This document shows, one piece after another, positions 7,353 through 14,894 of a DNA stretch of 22,081 nucleotides. Source of the stretch: a virus; IMG/VR virus record IMGVR_UViG_3300013125_000053, positions 1-22,081 of that record; one strand, given 5' to 3'. The notes beneath the pieces are model-generated. The model saw only the letters and a list, made by a program, of their open reading frames with translations. It was not told the origin of the DNA and made no database searches. Numbering within the stretch: the first letter of the stretch is position 1; each line of letters opens with the position of its first letter. Both the position numbers and the translations under genes were made by a program.

Positions 7353-7380
7353 GGGGCGTGCCTTAACAAACGCCCCCTCT
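7353..7380 (+). terminator. Hairpin terminator after the capsid gene
   Basis: GGGGCGT (7353-7359) pairs perfectly with ACGCCCC (7370-7376) around a 10-base loop, and CTCTTACTT follows. The stem is strong but the T-tract is weak and broken, so it may act as a partial terminator that sets a high capsid-to-downstream ratio or as a 3' stabiliser. Confidence 0.5.
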
Positions 7381-7418
7381 TACTTGAGACTTTTCCGAGT
7401 CAATATAGGTATAGAGAA

Positions 7419-7426
7419 CAGGCCAG
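7419..7426 (+). repeat. CAGGCCAG element before the 884-residue gene
   Basis: The octamer overlaps the start of the Shine-Dalgarno sequence AGAAGGA and ends 9 bases before the ATG at 7436. Two more copies lie at matching places before 2221 and 17103. Confidence 0.3.
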
Positions 7427-7435
7427 AAGGAAAAA

Positions 7436-10090
7436 ATGAATCTGGATAATAAAAAGTATACTGCCCTCAAAGGCGTATATGTAAAAGGCACTGGTAATAC
7501 AGGAGAAGGAAGCGGTGCGATAAGACTGCCGAACCTGACTGACGCGCCTATCTCAACCGCAACAGAATATGGACTTTATGTCAAGAACGGTTCGCTAGTC
7601 TTTTATAATGCTGGTTCCGAAACAACCGTAGGATCGTCTGGTGGCGGAGTTGCCTCACTCGATTCACTCTACGACCTTGATAAAGCCTTAACGCTTGATG
7701 ACGCTTCGTTGACTTTTGCAGGGACGCACGCAACCAATGATGTTATTACCATCACCAATGCCACTGGTACAGGTGATTGTTTGCAAATTACCAACTCTGG
7801 GACAGGTAAAGATATCCAAGGCACGGCAGGTTGGGACATTACCAAAGCCGGTGTGGTTAGTGCTACTGGTCTCACAATGGGTGATGACAAACCAATTACC
7901 CTTGGTGCTACTTCTGATGCTACGATCCAATGGGTAAACGCTTCATCATTTACTGATTTTCACGGTGCGGTCAACTTCGATGGTGCGATAACCGGTGAAT
8001 CTACTGTCACAGCCGTTTTGGCTGGGGTAGCTACTGGTACAGCTGTTGTTACCTTAACCGCCGGTGATTTAGTTTTGTCTGATGGTGTAGCTTCGATTAC
8101 GCAGTCCGGTGACGCTTCAGCTTTGACAATCGTTGCTGATTCGCAAGTTGCGACTAACGTTGTCGACATTAACGCTGACGGTCTAACAACCGGCTCGATT
8201 CTTCATCTTGATACGACTGCGGCTGGTTTTACTGGTAAGTTCGTTGATTGTTACAACGGTGCGGCAACTGTAATGAGTGTCGGTCTCGATGGTGCAACCA
8301 CAATCGCTACCACGGCTAACTCAACTGTCGGTCTCAAAGTTACTGGTATTCAGACTGCTGAAGATTTGGTTGAGCTTACTTCATCTGGCGTTACGGCAAC
8401 TGGACAGGGTGTTCTTTTGATCAATTCTTCTGGCGCTTCGGCTGACGGATCGGCTCAAATCAGAATCGCCCCCTCTGGTTCGCCTGTAGAAGGTTCGGCT
8501 GGTATTAAATTTGTTGGTGCTTCAAAAGTAATGCAAGCTCTTAACCTTGACGGTGACTCGGTTGATAACTCAGTTGCCAAGATTAACGGTGGTGGTGCTT
8601 TAGCCGCGAACAAGGCGGTTCTTGAGGTTCTGGCTGACGGAACACCGGCGGCTAACACAGCTTCTGCTGTAAGAGTTGATGTGACCGGGATTACGGCAAC
8701 CAATAATCCTTACGCGGTGAGAGTTTTGGCTAACGGTAAGGATGCTGGCGGTCTGTATATTGATTCTGACTCAGCAACTCTTTCGGCTGTCGCTATTAAC
8801 TGCGGTGGCGCAATTGCAACTGGAAAAGCTGCTTTTGCTTTAACAGCTGACGGCACGCCTGCAGCGGCTGATTCATACCTTGCTTTGTTTGACTATACCG
8901 CAATGACATCTACCAACAATCCAGTAGCGGTAAAGATTGCTTCCAAAGGCACGGCTCAAGCACTTGAGGTTACTTCAACTGGTGCTGGCGCTGATAATAA
9001 AGGGGTTCTCTCAATCACGACTTCGGGTGCAACGGCGGCCGGTGGTTCGGTTCTCCGAGTTACTGGCACGGGAACACCCGCAGCGGCAACTTCTTACTTG
9101 GTTGATTTCGATTATTCTGGCGCCACGATGACGAATAACCCGATTGGAGTTTACGTCAACAACGGCGGCTCAACTGCTGAAGCATTGAGTGTTGTCTCGA
9201 CCGCTGCTACCAACACTGGTGCGGTGACGATTACCAACAATGCTTTAACGACCGGTACTGGTTTGCTCGTTACCTCTTCAGGCACTGTCGTTACAACCGG
9301 CGAGATGATTTCAGTTGTTGCTAACTCAGCCACAACTTCAACCGGTTTGGTGAGAGTATCTGGTACGGCGCTAACTGACGGTTTTGCAATGGAACTGACT
9401 GGTGGCGGTGCAAATGCGACTGCTTCTGGTGGTGTTCTTAACTTAGCCGCTGGTGCGGCGACTGACGGTTCAGCGCTAAAAATAACAACTTCTGGTGTTT
9501 ACGCTGGCACAGTTGGGGTTGTCGATATTAACGCCGCTTCGGCGACTACTGGCACGATCGTTGATATTGGCGCAGCCGGTCTGACTGAAGGTACTGGTCT
9601 AAAGATCAACGCCGTTGAAGCTACTTTGACCACTGGTAAATATCTTGACTGTTACGATGGTGCCGCTTCTGACTTCTCGGTGGAGAAATACGGTGCAACG
9701 GTCATTGCTGGTAACGCTTCTGGAACAGCCGCCCTTACCCTTACTGCTGGTGATGCGACTTTGACTTCAGGCAATGTCAATCTGACCAACGGTTATATCA
9801 AGGCTGGCGCACAGGCTATTTCAAACGCTAATACTGCCATTGACGTGACCCACACCCTAACAACGATTGCCAACAACGCCGCTTCCACTCATGCACTGGC
9901 TGATGGTGTTGCTGGGCAAATTAAGATTATTACTTGTATCACTTACACCGGTGACGCTGTCATTTCCCCGGCCAACTTCCATAACGGTACGACAATTACC
10001 CTAAATGCTGTCGGAGATAGCGCAACGCTTATTTTCGCGGGTACAAAATGGGCGGTGATAGGAACAGGTGGCACAACTGCAATAGCTTAA
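7436..10090 (+). CDS. Very large repetitive beta-rich virion protein (fibre or capsid-appendage candidate)
   Basis: The product has 884 residues and is almost free of charged helices, dominated by Gly, Thr, Ala, Ser, Val and Asn in short beta-strand repeats, as in beta-helical fibre shafts. Residues about 375-590 hold three imperfect copies of a ~72-residue unit. Two related modules flank them: a 'TGKFVDCYNGAA' module near 270 and 'TGKYLDCYDGAA' near 730, each with a 'GTAxxTLTAGD' strand close by. The C-terminus, with 'DAVISPANFHNGTTITLNAVGDSATLIF', is the globular end seen on many phage fibre-like proteins. The N-terminus has 'AIRLPNLTDAPISTATEYGLYVKNGSLVFYN', a common phage structural opening. 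Lying right after the capsid gene, it may decorate the head or be a second fibre; the function is not proven. Confidence 0.6.
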   Translation: MNLDNKKYTALKGVYVKGTGNTGEGSGAIRLPNLTDAPISTATEYGLYVKNGSLVFYNAGSETTVGSSGGGVASLDSLYDLDKALTLDDASLTFAGTHATNDVITITNATGTGDCLQITNSGTGKDIQGTAGWDITKAGVVSATGLTMGDDKPITLGATSDATIQWVNASSFTDFHGAVNFDGAITGESTVTAVLAGVATGTAVVTLTAGDLVLSDGVASITQSGDASALTIVADSQVATNVVDINADGLTTGSILHLDTTAAGFTGKFVDCYNGAATVMSVGLDGATTIATTANSTVGLKVTGIQTAEDLVELTSSGVTATGQGVLLINSSGASADGSAQIRIAPSGSPVEGSAGIKFVGASKVMQALNLDGDSVDNSVAKINGGGALAANKAVLEVLADGTPAANTASAVRVDVTGITATNNPYAVRVLANGKDAGGLYIDSDSATLSAVAINCGGAIATGKAAFALTADGTPAAADSYLALFDYTAMTSTNNPVAVKIASKGTAQALEVTSTGAGADNKGVLSITTSGATAAGGSVLRVTGTGTPAAATSYLVDFDYSGATMTNNPIGVYVNNGGSTAEALSVVSTAATNTGAVTITNNALTTGTGLLVTSSGTVVTTGEMISVVANSATTSTGLVRVSGTALTDGFAMELTGGGANATASGGVLNLAAGAATDGSALKITTSGVYAGTVGVVDINAASATTGTIVDIGAAGLTEGTGLKINAVEATLTTGKYLDCYDGAASDFSVEKYGATVIAGNASGTAALTLTAGDATLTSGNVNLTNGYIKAGAQAISNANTAIDVTHTLTTIANNAASTHALADGVAGQIKIITCITYTGDAVISPANFHNGTTITLNAVGDSATLIFAGTKWAVIGTGGTTAIA
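8560..9190 (+). repeat. Three imperfect ~216-bp tandem repeats inside the large beta protein
   Basis: Three units share 'GGA', 'DGTPAA' and 'TNNP' landmarks. The DGTPAA-equivalent residues are 400, 471 and 544, giving spacings of 71 and 73 residues (213 and 219 bases). The DNA has diverged while the protein pattern holds, so these look like old duplications kept by selection rather than fresh slippage. Confidence 0.7.
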
Positions 10091-10111
10091 TAATTAAATA
10101 AGGAGATCCAG

Positions 10112-10300
10112 ATGGAAAAGGAGAATCAATACTCTCTGACCGAGAATGAGGCGAACACGCTCATTCAAGTGTTAGACAGAGTTCAGTCTTCCAGCTATCA
10201 GGCTCGCAAAGCCATCAATGAATTGATGGAAAAGTTAGCGGAACCTCTTGGCGGATTGACATTTGAACCTGCCAAACAGGAAGTCAAAAAGAAGAAATAG
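10112..10300 (+). CDS. Small helical hypothetical protein
   Basis: The 62-residue product is not recognised. It reads as two helices ('TENEANTLIQVLDRVQSSSYQARKAI' and 'NELMEKLAEPLGGL') with a Lys-rich tail. A strong Shine-Dalgarno sequence, AAGGAG, lies 6 bases before the ATG, so translation is likely. The stop is TAG, followed by a second TAG, then the hairpin at 10313. Small helical proteins like this are common between capsid and neck genes, without known function. Confidence 0.65.
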   Translation: MEKENQYSLTENEANTLIQVLDRVQSSSYQARKAINELMEKLAEPLGGLTFEPAKQEVKKKK

Positions 10301-10312
10301 TAGACTGTCAAA

Positions 10313-10337
10313 CCCCGGTCATCGCTGTTGGCCGGGG
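10313..10337 (+). terminator. GC-rich hairpin, possible weak terminator or mRNA stabiliser
   Basis: CCCCGGTC (10313-10320) pairs with GGCCGGGG (10330-10337), one G-T pair included, around a 9-base loop. No T-run follows (CGGGCAGAAAAATTATT), so termination would be inefficient; protecting or pausing the transcript is as likely. Confidence 0.4.
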
Positions 10338-10369
10338 CGGGCAGAAAAATTATTTAAGAAAGGAAAATT

Positions 10370-10555
10370 ATGGGCGAAATGCGCATCCTGTCGCCTCAGG
10401 TCTATGAAAGACTGGCTAAAGAAGCCAGAGAAAAAGGCGAAAAAGAGGTAGAAGTTCCCGTAGTTGAATCCACCTCGCTAAAATGCACTGAATGTGCGTT
10501 TGTAGCTAAAAGTTCCTTTGGTCTAACCAGTCATATGAGAAAACATAAGGAGTAA
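10370..10555 (+). CDS. Small C2H2 zinc-finger protein
   Basis: The 61-residue protein ends in an exact C-x2-C-x12-H-x3-H zinc finger (residues 39-59): CTEC, twelve residues, HMRKH. The 'CxFVAKSSFGLTSH' spacing, with Leu two residues before the first His, is that of a classical finger. The N-terminal half is a charged segment (PQVYERLAKEAREKGEKEVEV). It has AAGAAAGGA before the ATG and ends one base before the next gene. Single C2H2 fingers occur in other phage morphogenesis clusters, where their role is unclear; a small DNA-binding regulator or a zinc-stabilised virion part are both possible. The finger itself is certain from the sequence. Confidence 0.75.
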   Translation: MGEMRILSPQVYERLAKEAREKGEKEVEVPVVESTSLKCTECAFVAKSSFGLTSHMRKHKE

Positions 10556-10556
10556 A

Positions 10557-10880
10557 ATGTCAAGCACAATTACTAATGACCCAAATGGTCAATCACAGGT
10601 TAAAAATAGGTATGAGAGTATCGAGTTTACTCTTAACACAGGCATAACTGATTATGATCTTGATTCGCAACAGGCGACTTTCAAATCTGTCATTGCCGAG
10701 CCGATGTATTGCCGGATTTACACTTCACAAAACATTTCAATTAAGTTCGATGCTACAACCAATCACACAATTTCTCTTAATTCAGGCACAACAACTGACT
10801 TTGACCGACAGATTTTTAAGAATATCTATTTATCAAACTCTTCAGGAGCAAATTCAACAGTGAGAATTTATGTCAAATGA
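10557..10880 (+). CDS. Small beta-rich virion protein
   Basis: The 107-residue protein is predicted to be a beta sandwich. It has the pattern 'TLNTGITDYDLDSQQATFKSVIAEPMYCRIYTSQNISIKFDATTNHTISLNSG' followed by 'NIYLSNSSGANSTVRIYVK', broken here only for description. This small-domain pattern recurs in phage structural clusters near the neck or tail. It starts one base after the zinc-finger gene (AAGGAGTAAAATG) and overlaps the next gene by 11 bases, so it belongs to a tightly coupled run. The stop is TGA. A structural role is likely from context; the exact place in the virion is unknown. Confidence 0.6.
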   Translation: MSSTITNDPNGQSQVKNRYESIEFTLNTGITDYDLDSQQATFKSVIAEPMYCRIYTSQNISIKFDATTNHTISLNSGTTTDFDRQIFKNIYLSNSSGANSTVRIYVK

Positions 10881-11766
10881 TGAAATTAAAAATTTAGAAT
10901 CCAAGAAACTTGAACTTCAGGGCAAGGTTGATCAACTTATTACCGAGTTTAACTATCGGACAACTCAAGCAACAAAACAGATTGAGAAACTTTTAGAGTT
11001 CGACCTTAAAATTGCTCAAAAAGAAAAGCAACTTTCAGATGACAAAGACCGACTGATTGCCGAACGAAAAGCGCTTGAAATCGCGACCGAGAAATATGTG
11101 AGGGCAGAAAATAGACTAGCTGATACGAAAAAGAATTTAGGCGACGAAAACTCGAAGCTGGATCTTCGTTCCAAAGAACTTGATCGAAGTAGTGCTGATT
11201 TAAATGAAGAACTCCTAAAACTACAGCGAGAGCAAGAAAGTGTCGCAAAATCGATTCTGGAGGCAAATAAGCGTGATAACGCCCTAACCGAGCGGGAAAA
11301 AAGTCTTAATTCTAAAGAGCAATCTCTTGATGACCGCGCTGGCACACTCGATCAGGCTGAGAAAACACTAAAGGACAAAACCTCTTCGCACGAATTGGAA
11401 ATCTATAAACTTGAATCAGAGAAGATAAAATTTAACGATCAAGTTAAGCTCGAAGACAACCGCCGTTCAGCTCTAATTGAAGCAGAGGACAAATTGCGAA
11501 AAGACAAGGATGATCTCGAAAAAAAATCAGTCGAACTTGTAAAGAAACGGACGGAATATGCTCTTGAGTTAGATGAACAAAAAAACCGAGAAGAAAAGCT
11601 GACCAAGCAGTCGCTAGTCAATTCTGACAAGGAAAATGAGCTTGAAACATTTAGAAAAACCTTGAATGAGCGAGAACTTGATTTGGATGTCCGTGAAGCG
11701 GAACTGCTTGACAAAACCAAGAAACTAAAGGTAAAAGAGCTGACTTTGAACGCCAGAGAGGACTAA
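10870..11766 (+). CDS. Long coiled-coil protein
   Basis: The 298-residue product is one uninterrupted coiled coil from about residue 5 to 290, with no globular domain, signal peptide or membrane segment. In the middle, leucines fall every seven residues in 'LNSKEQSLDDRAGTLDQAEKTL'; Glu, Lys, Arg and Asp fill the outer positions. It overlaps the gene before by 11 bases and abuts the one after, so it is made with the neck and tail proteins. A rod of this length would reach roughly 40 nm if fully extended, fitting a fibrous virion part such as a neck whisker, or a length or assembly factor. No family is recognised; the role is inference. Confidence 0.6.
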   Translation: MSNDEIKNLESKKLELQGKVDQLITEFNYRTTQATKQIEKLLEFDLKIAQKEKQLSDDKDRLIAERKALEIATEKYVRAENRLADTKKNLGDENSKLDLRSKELDRSSADLNEELLKLQREQESVAKSILEANKRDNALTEREKSLNSKEQSLDDRAGTLDQAEKTLKDKTSSHELEIYKLESEKIKFNDQVKLEDNRRSALIEAEDKLRKDKDDLEKKSVELVKKRTEYALELDEQKNREEKLTKQSLVNSDKENELETFRKTLNERELDLDVREAELLDKTKKLKVKELTLNARED

Positions 11767-12117
11767 ATGGCTACAGCCGAGAAGGTAAAGATTGTTGATA
11801 CAACCGGGAATAAGGTTGTGACCATTGAGACTAAAGGCTCATCGAATGTCTTAGCCGTTGAGATTGTTGACTCAGATGGAAATTTAATTGACAGCTTTAA
11901 TTCGAGTAATTATTCCACTATAACAACAGACGACGCTGACGGAAATATCGAATATGTCGGCTGGGCACTACCGGAAAACCAAAACAACACTGGATCAGCT
12001 GTTTGGCGCATAGCCAAGCTAACATATACGTCTTCGGGAAATCCCATAATTAAATTTGCTGACGGAATGGATTCATTTACTAAAACTTGGGACTCAAAAG
12101 GAGATTATGTCTATTAA
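11767..12117 (+). CDS. Small beta-rich structural protein
   Basis: The 116-residue product resembles a small domain common in short-tailed phage structural clusters. Its signature is 'GNIEYVGWALPENQ', then 'AVWRIAKLTYTSSGNPIIKFADG' and a final 'FTKTWDSKGDYVY'. The ATG directly follows the previous stop, and the last 11 bases overlap the next gene. Residues 1-45 are two or three strands repeating 'VDTTGNKVVTIET'. A virion role, in head, neck or tail, is likely from context. Exact function unknown. Confidence 0.6.
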   Translation: MATAEKVKIVDTTGNKVVTIETKGSSNVLAVEIVDSDGNLIDSFNSSNYSTITTDDADGNIEYVGWALPENQNNTGSAVWRIAKLTYTSSGNPIIKFADGMDSFTKTWDSKGDYVY

Positions 12118-13444
12118 ATTAAATTTAATTCTGGAAAATTCTCGTCTACGAGTTCGCAATCGAGAGCTTTTAGACACAAATAATTTAACTTATTTAACAG
12201 AGCCAGCTTCGGCGGCTTCAGGAACTTTGACTGTAGAGAACATCTCTGGTGGTGCTGTTTCTGGTTACATCATTCTTGGTGAAATCGGATCAGAAAAGAC
12301 CGAGATTGTTCAAGTTCACGCTGCAACTGCCCCAGCTGGTACTACAATAACCCTAGCGGCTAATACCGTTTTTGCTCATCCCTCAGATAGTCCAGTTTAT
12401 TTTGTCTCTTACAATCAAATTGAATTCTCCAGAGCAACATCGTCTGGCGGAGTAAAGGCGGTTTTAGCGACGGTTGCTGTTACCCCAGATCAGGAGTTTA
12501 CAGGGTACGCCGATACTAATACTACCGGCTATGCTTACGCTCGGGCAAAAAACTCAACAACAACAACTTATTCGGATTATTCTGATGAACAGGTTTATTC
12601 ATCATTAACTTTCAATTCTATCGGGGTGATTATTGACGCAGTTTTTAATCGAGCCAATGAGGAAACGGAAGCAAAAATCACTCGCAAAGAGGTCTTAACT
12701 GATTATATCTGGGGCTTTATCAATAAAGTTTCTGAACTTCGGACTAAATGGAAACACGAGGAATCAGATCAGGATAACTCAAACACAACTTCGCTTGGAG
12801 GTGAGACTTTTTCTCTACCGAGCGATATTAAAACATCTGACCAAAAATCTATTCAATGCCTCTCGATTGAGGGCTATGAGCCTCTAAAATACATCTCGAT
12901 CACGGACTGGCGCAAAAAGATCGCAGGATTAGCTCGTTCAACCCTAGATGGAGCTGTTTTGATTGGGGCGACTGAAGTTGATCTGATGGACGCTTCTAAT
13001 TTTGCCGAGGCTGGGACTGGTTACATTTCGGGAGACACTTTCACTTGGACTGGCAAGACCGATAATCAACTAACAGGGGTCTCGGGAATTTTAGCTCACG
13101 ATGACGGTTCAGTCGTCTATCAATCTGATGCTTGCGGACTACCGGAATACTATACGATCCAAAATGAAACCGGGCGACTTTTTGCCGCTCCAGATGACGA
13201 CTATGACGGCATTCCTCTCGTAATTGATTATTACAAAGAAACCACCAGACCAGACTCAGAAAATGACACTTTACCAGTGAAATTCGTTGAGGCTTGCAAA
13301 GACTATTGTTCAATGAGGGTGGCTGAAAAAAAAGAAGATTGGCAAGCAGTTGACAGGTTTGAGAAAAAATCTACCGCTGGAATTATCCAAGTGATTAGAA
13401 ACGAACGAATCGGCGATCAAAAATACCTAACCTCAAAGGAATAA
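12107..13444 (+). CDS. Probable head-tail adaptor/neck protein with beta-domain additions
   Basis: The 445-residue protein is modular. Residues about 30-105 form a beta domain with 'YIILGEIGSEKTEIVQV', residues 110-165 an Fn3-like domain ending 'YAYARAKNSTTTTYSDYSDE', residues 170-280 a helical region with 'WKHEESDQ', residues 285-345 a second beta insert related to the first, and the C-terminus has 'LPEYYTIQNETGRLFAAPDDDYDGIP' followed by a helical 'ACKDYCSMRVAEKKEDW'. The last part is the pattern of phage neck/adaptor-type proteins. AAAGGAG lies 5 bases before the ATG at 12107, which decides the start; an upstream ATG at 12056 in the same frame has no such site. Neck function is inferred. 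Confidence 0.55.
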   Translation: MSIKLNLILENSRLRVRNRELLDTNNLTYLTEPASAASGTLTVENISGGAVSGYIILGEIGSEKTEIVQVHAATAPAGTTITLAANTVFAHPSDSPVYFVSYNQIEFSRATSSGGVKAVLATVAVTPDQEFTGYADTNTTGYAYARAKNSTTTTYSDYSDEQVYSSLTFNSIGVIIDAVFNRANEETEAKITRKEVLTDYIWGFINKVSELRTKWKHEESDQDNSNTTSLGGETFSLPSDIKTSDQKSIQCLSIEGYEPLKYISITDWRKKIAGLARSTLDGAVLIGATEVDLMDASNFAEAGTGYISGDTFTWTGKTDNQLTGVSGILAHDDGSVVYQSDACGLPEYYTIQNETGRLFAAPDDDYDGIPLVIDYYKETTRPDSENDTLPVKFVEACKDYCSMRVAEKKEDWQAVDRFEKKSTAGIIQVIRNERIGDQKYLTSKE

Positions 13445-13445
13445 A

Positions 13446-14894
13446 ATGGCTAGATATGTCCAACCGTCTTACACTTCGGGAGTCCAGCTCAAAACGAATA
13501 AATTTATCGTTCGCCCAGATGAACTTATCTTAGCTAAAAATGTCTATAATGATATTTTAGGTTCGTGGAAAACCCGCCTAGGGTCAACTAAAGCCGGAGG
13601 GACGCTTCAAAGTGGTAAAGACATTACCGGTCTTTTTGGCGACCGAACAACCGGAGGCAAACATCTAGCAGTTGTTAATAATTCCGGAGACACAAACTCA
13701 ATTCTAAAGTGGAATAACTCTGGAACTTGGACTGCAGTTTCTGGTGCCACCTCGCTTCCGGCTGATTGTAATGTCAATTTTGCCTCATTTCTTGATCAAA
13801 CCTATATTTTTGGAAAAAACGATTCTAATACTTTTATGACGACCGCTTCTCTTTCGGGCACGACCTACTCGCAAGAGTCGTCATTCCCTAAAGCGGCTTA
13901 TGGCGGGGTATTTTTTGACCAACTCTATTTAGCTGATTGTGAAGTTGATGGGGTGAGATATGCCAATCGAATTTATTATGGATCGATTCCAACTTACTCA
14001 AGCGGTTGGAGTTTCAGCTTTACTCCGTCAACGGATTACTTACAAATTGATACCGATGATGGCGATTATCTAACTGGTGTCCAAAAAAGTTATGGTCAAT
14101 TTCTGGCTTTCAAAAATTACTCAATCCACTCAATCGATCTAAATCAAAATGTTATTCAGGTTGATGGCACTGGTTGCACTTCGCCTCGCTCGATAGTGTC
14201 TGATGACGACAAAAATGTTTACTTTTTCCACTACTCGAACAAGAAAAAGGGCGTTTATTGCTGGGACGGGACAGGGGCAAAAAAGAAATCACGGGCGATT
14301 GATCCAATCATTGATGGCTGTTCTGGCTCTGGTGTAATCGGTGGAATCAACAATGATCATATTTATATGTATATCGGAGATGTCACGCTAAATAGTGATG
14401 TAGCAGAATACTTTGGTCTTGAATCAATGAGCAATGTTTTACTTGACTATTCGATTCTTGATGACTTATGGACTATTCATACCTTGCCTGTCGATATTAC
14501 CGTGATGGCACATTACAACAACGTTCTCTATTTTGGTGACAATACAGGAATTGTTTACCAGTGGAATTTGGGAACTTCGGATAATAACTCAAATATCGAG
14601 TCAATAATTGTTACTCATAACTTTTTCGGTCAATTCCCGGCCGAATACAATAAACGCAAGACTTTTCAGAATTTGATCGTAAATATGCACAGAACTGGTC
14701 GAGCGGAGGCTTTTTACTCGATTGATAATGGGGACTGGAAACCACTCGGACAGTTAAAGGATAAGGTCAACGATTTCTCGATCAACGGCAAGGGTTATGG
14801 AATAAAAGTTAAAATTGCCTCTAACTACGGCACTTTCATTTTTGAGGGGTTAGAGATCGAATATTCAGTCGAAAAAACATTGAGGAGTAAATAG
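13446..14894 (+). CDS. Beta-propeller tail protein (P22 gp10-like tail hub / stabilisation protein)
   Basis: The 482-residue protein is all beta with repeating blade-like segments: 'GKHLAVVNNSGDTNSILKW', 'DQLYLADCEVDG', 'DTDDGDYLTGVQKSYGQFLAFK', 'NVYFFHYSNKKKGVYCWDG' and 'NNVLYFGDNTGIVYQWNLG'. The run 'TDDGDxLTG...LAFKNYSI...SPRSIVSDDDKNVYF' is characteristic of gp10-like packaged-DNA stabilisation or tail-nozzle proteins, and P22 gp10 is of similar size. It would close the portal-adaptor channel and carry the fibres. AAAGGA lies before the ATG, and the next gene starts directly after the stop. Match judged by pattern only; a related tail-tube nozzle (T7 gp12-like) is the alternative. Confidence 0.6.
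   Translation: MARYVQPSYTSGVQLKTNKFIVRPDELILAKNVYNDILGSWKTRLGSTKAGGTLQSGKDITGLFGDRTTGGKHLAVVNNSGDTNSILKWNNSGTWTAVSGATSLPADCNVNFASFLDQTYIFGKNDSNTFMTTASLSGTTYSQESSFPKAAYGGVFFDQLYLADCEVDGVRYANRIYYGSIPTYSSGWSFSFTPSTDYLQIDTDDGDYLTGVQKSYGQFLAFKNYSIHSIDLNQNVIQVDGTGCTSPRSIVSDDDKNVYFFHYSNKKKGVYCWDGTGAKKKSRAIDPIIDGCSGSGVIGGINNDHIYMYIGDVTLNSDVAEYFGLESMSNVLLDYSILDDLWTIHTLPVDITVMAHYNNVLYFGDNTGIVYQWNLGTSDNNSNIESIIVTHNFFGQFPAEYNKRKTFQNLIVNMHRTGRAEAFYSIDNGDWKPLGQLKDKVNDFSINGKGYGIKVKIASNYGTFIFEGLEIEYSVEKTLRSK

Noticed and set aside
7385-7416. Promoter TTGAGA with TATAGG or TATAGA before the 884-residue gene
   Set aside because: Spacing is 14 or 20 bases rather than 16-18, so the match is too poor to call.
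7669-9333. Several overlapping open frames on both strands inside the 884-residue gene
   Set aside because: They come from the biased, stop-poor codon use of the repetitive Gly/Thr/Ala-rich gene and have no start signals.
10263-10451. A 62-codon frame spanning the hairpin at 10313 and overlapping two small genes
   Set aside because: It overlaps two genes with strong ribosome-binding sites, its product is a basic low-complexity read, and it would run through the hairpin.
11006-11720. Long open frames on the minus strand opposite the coiled-coil gene (up to 109 residues)
   Set aside because: They are Ser/Arg/Phe-rich shadows that arise from the Glu/Lys-rich codons of the coiled coil on the other strand; no Shine-Dalgarno sequence or neighbours on that strand.
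12056-12106. Upstream ATG extension of the adaptor-type gene
   Set aside because: The ATG at 12107 has AAAGGAG at ideal spacing, and the extra 17 residues lie wholly inside the preceding gene without a ribosome-binding site.
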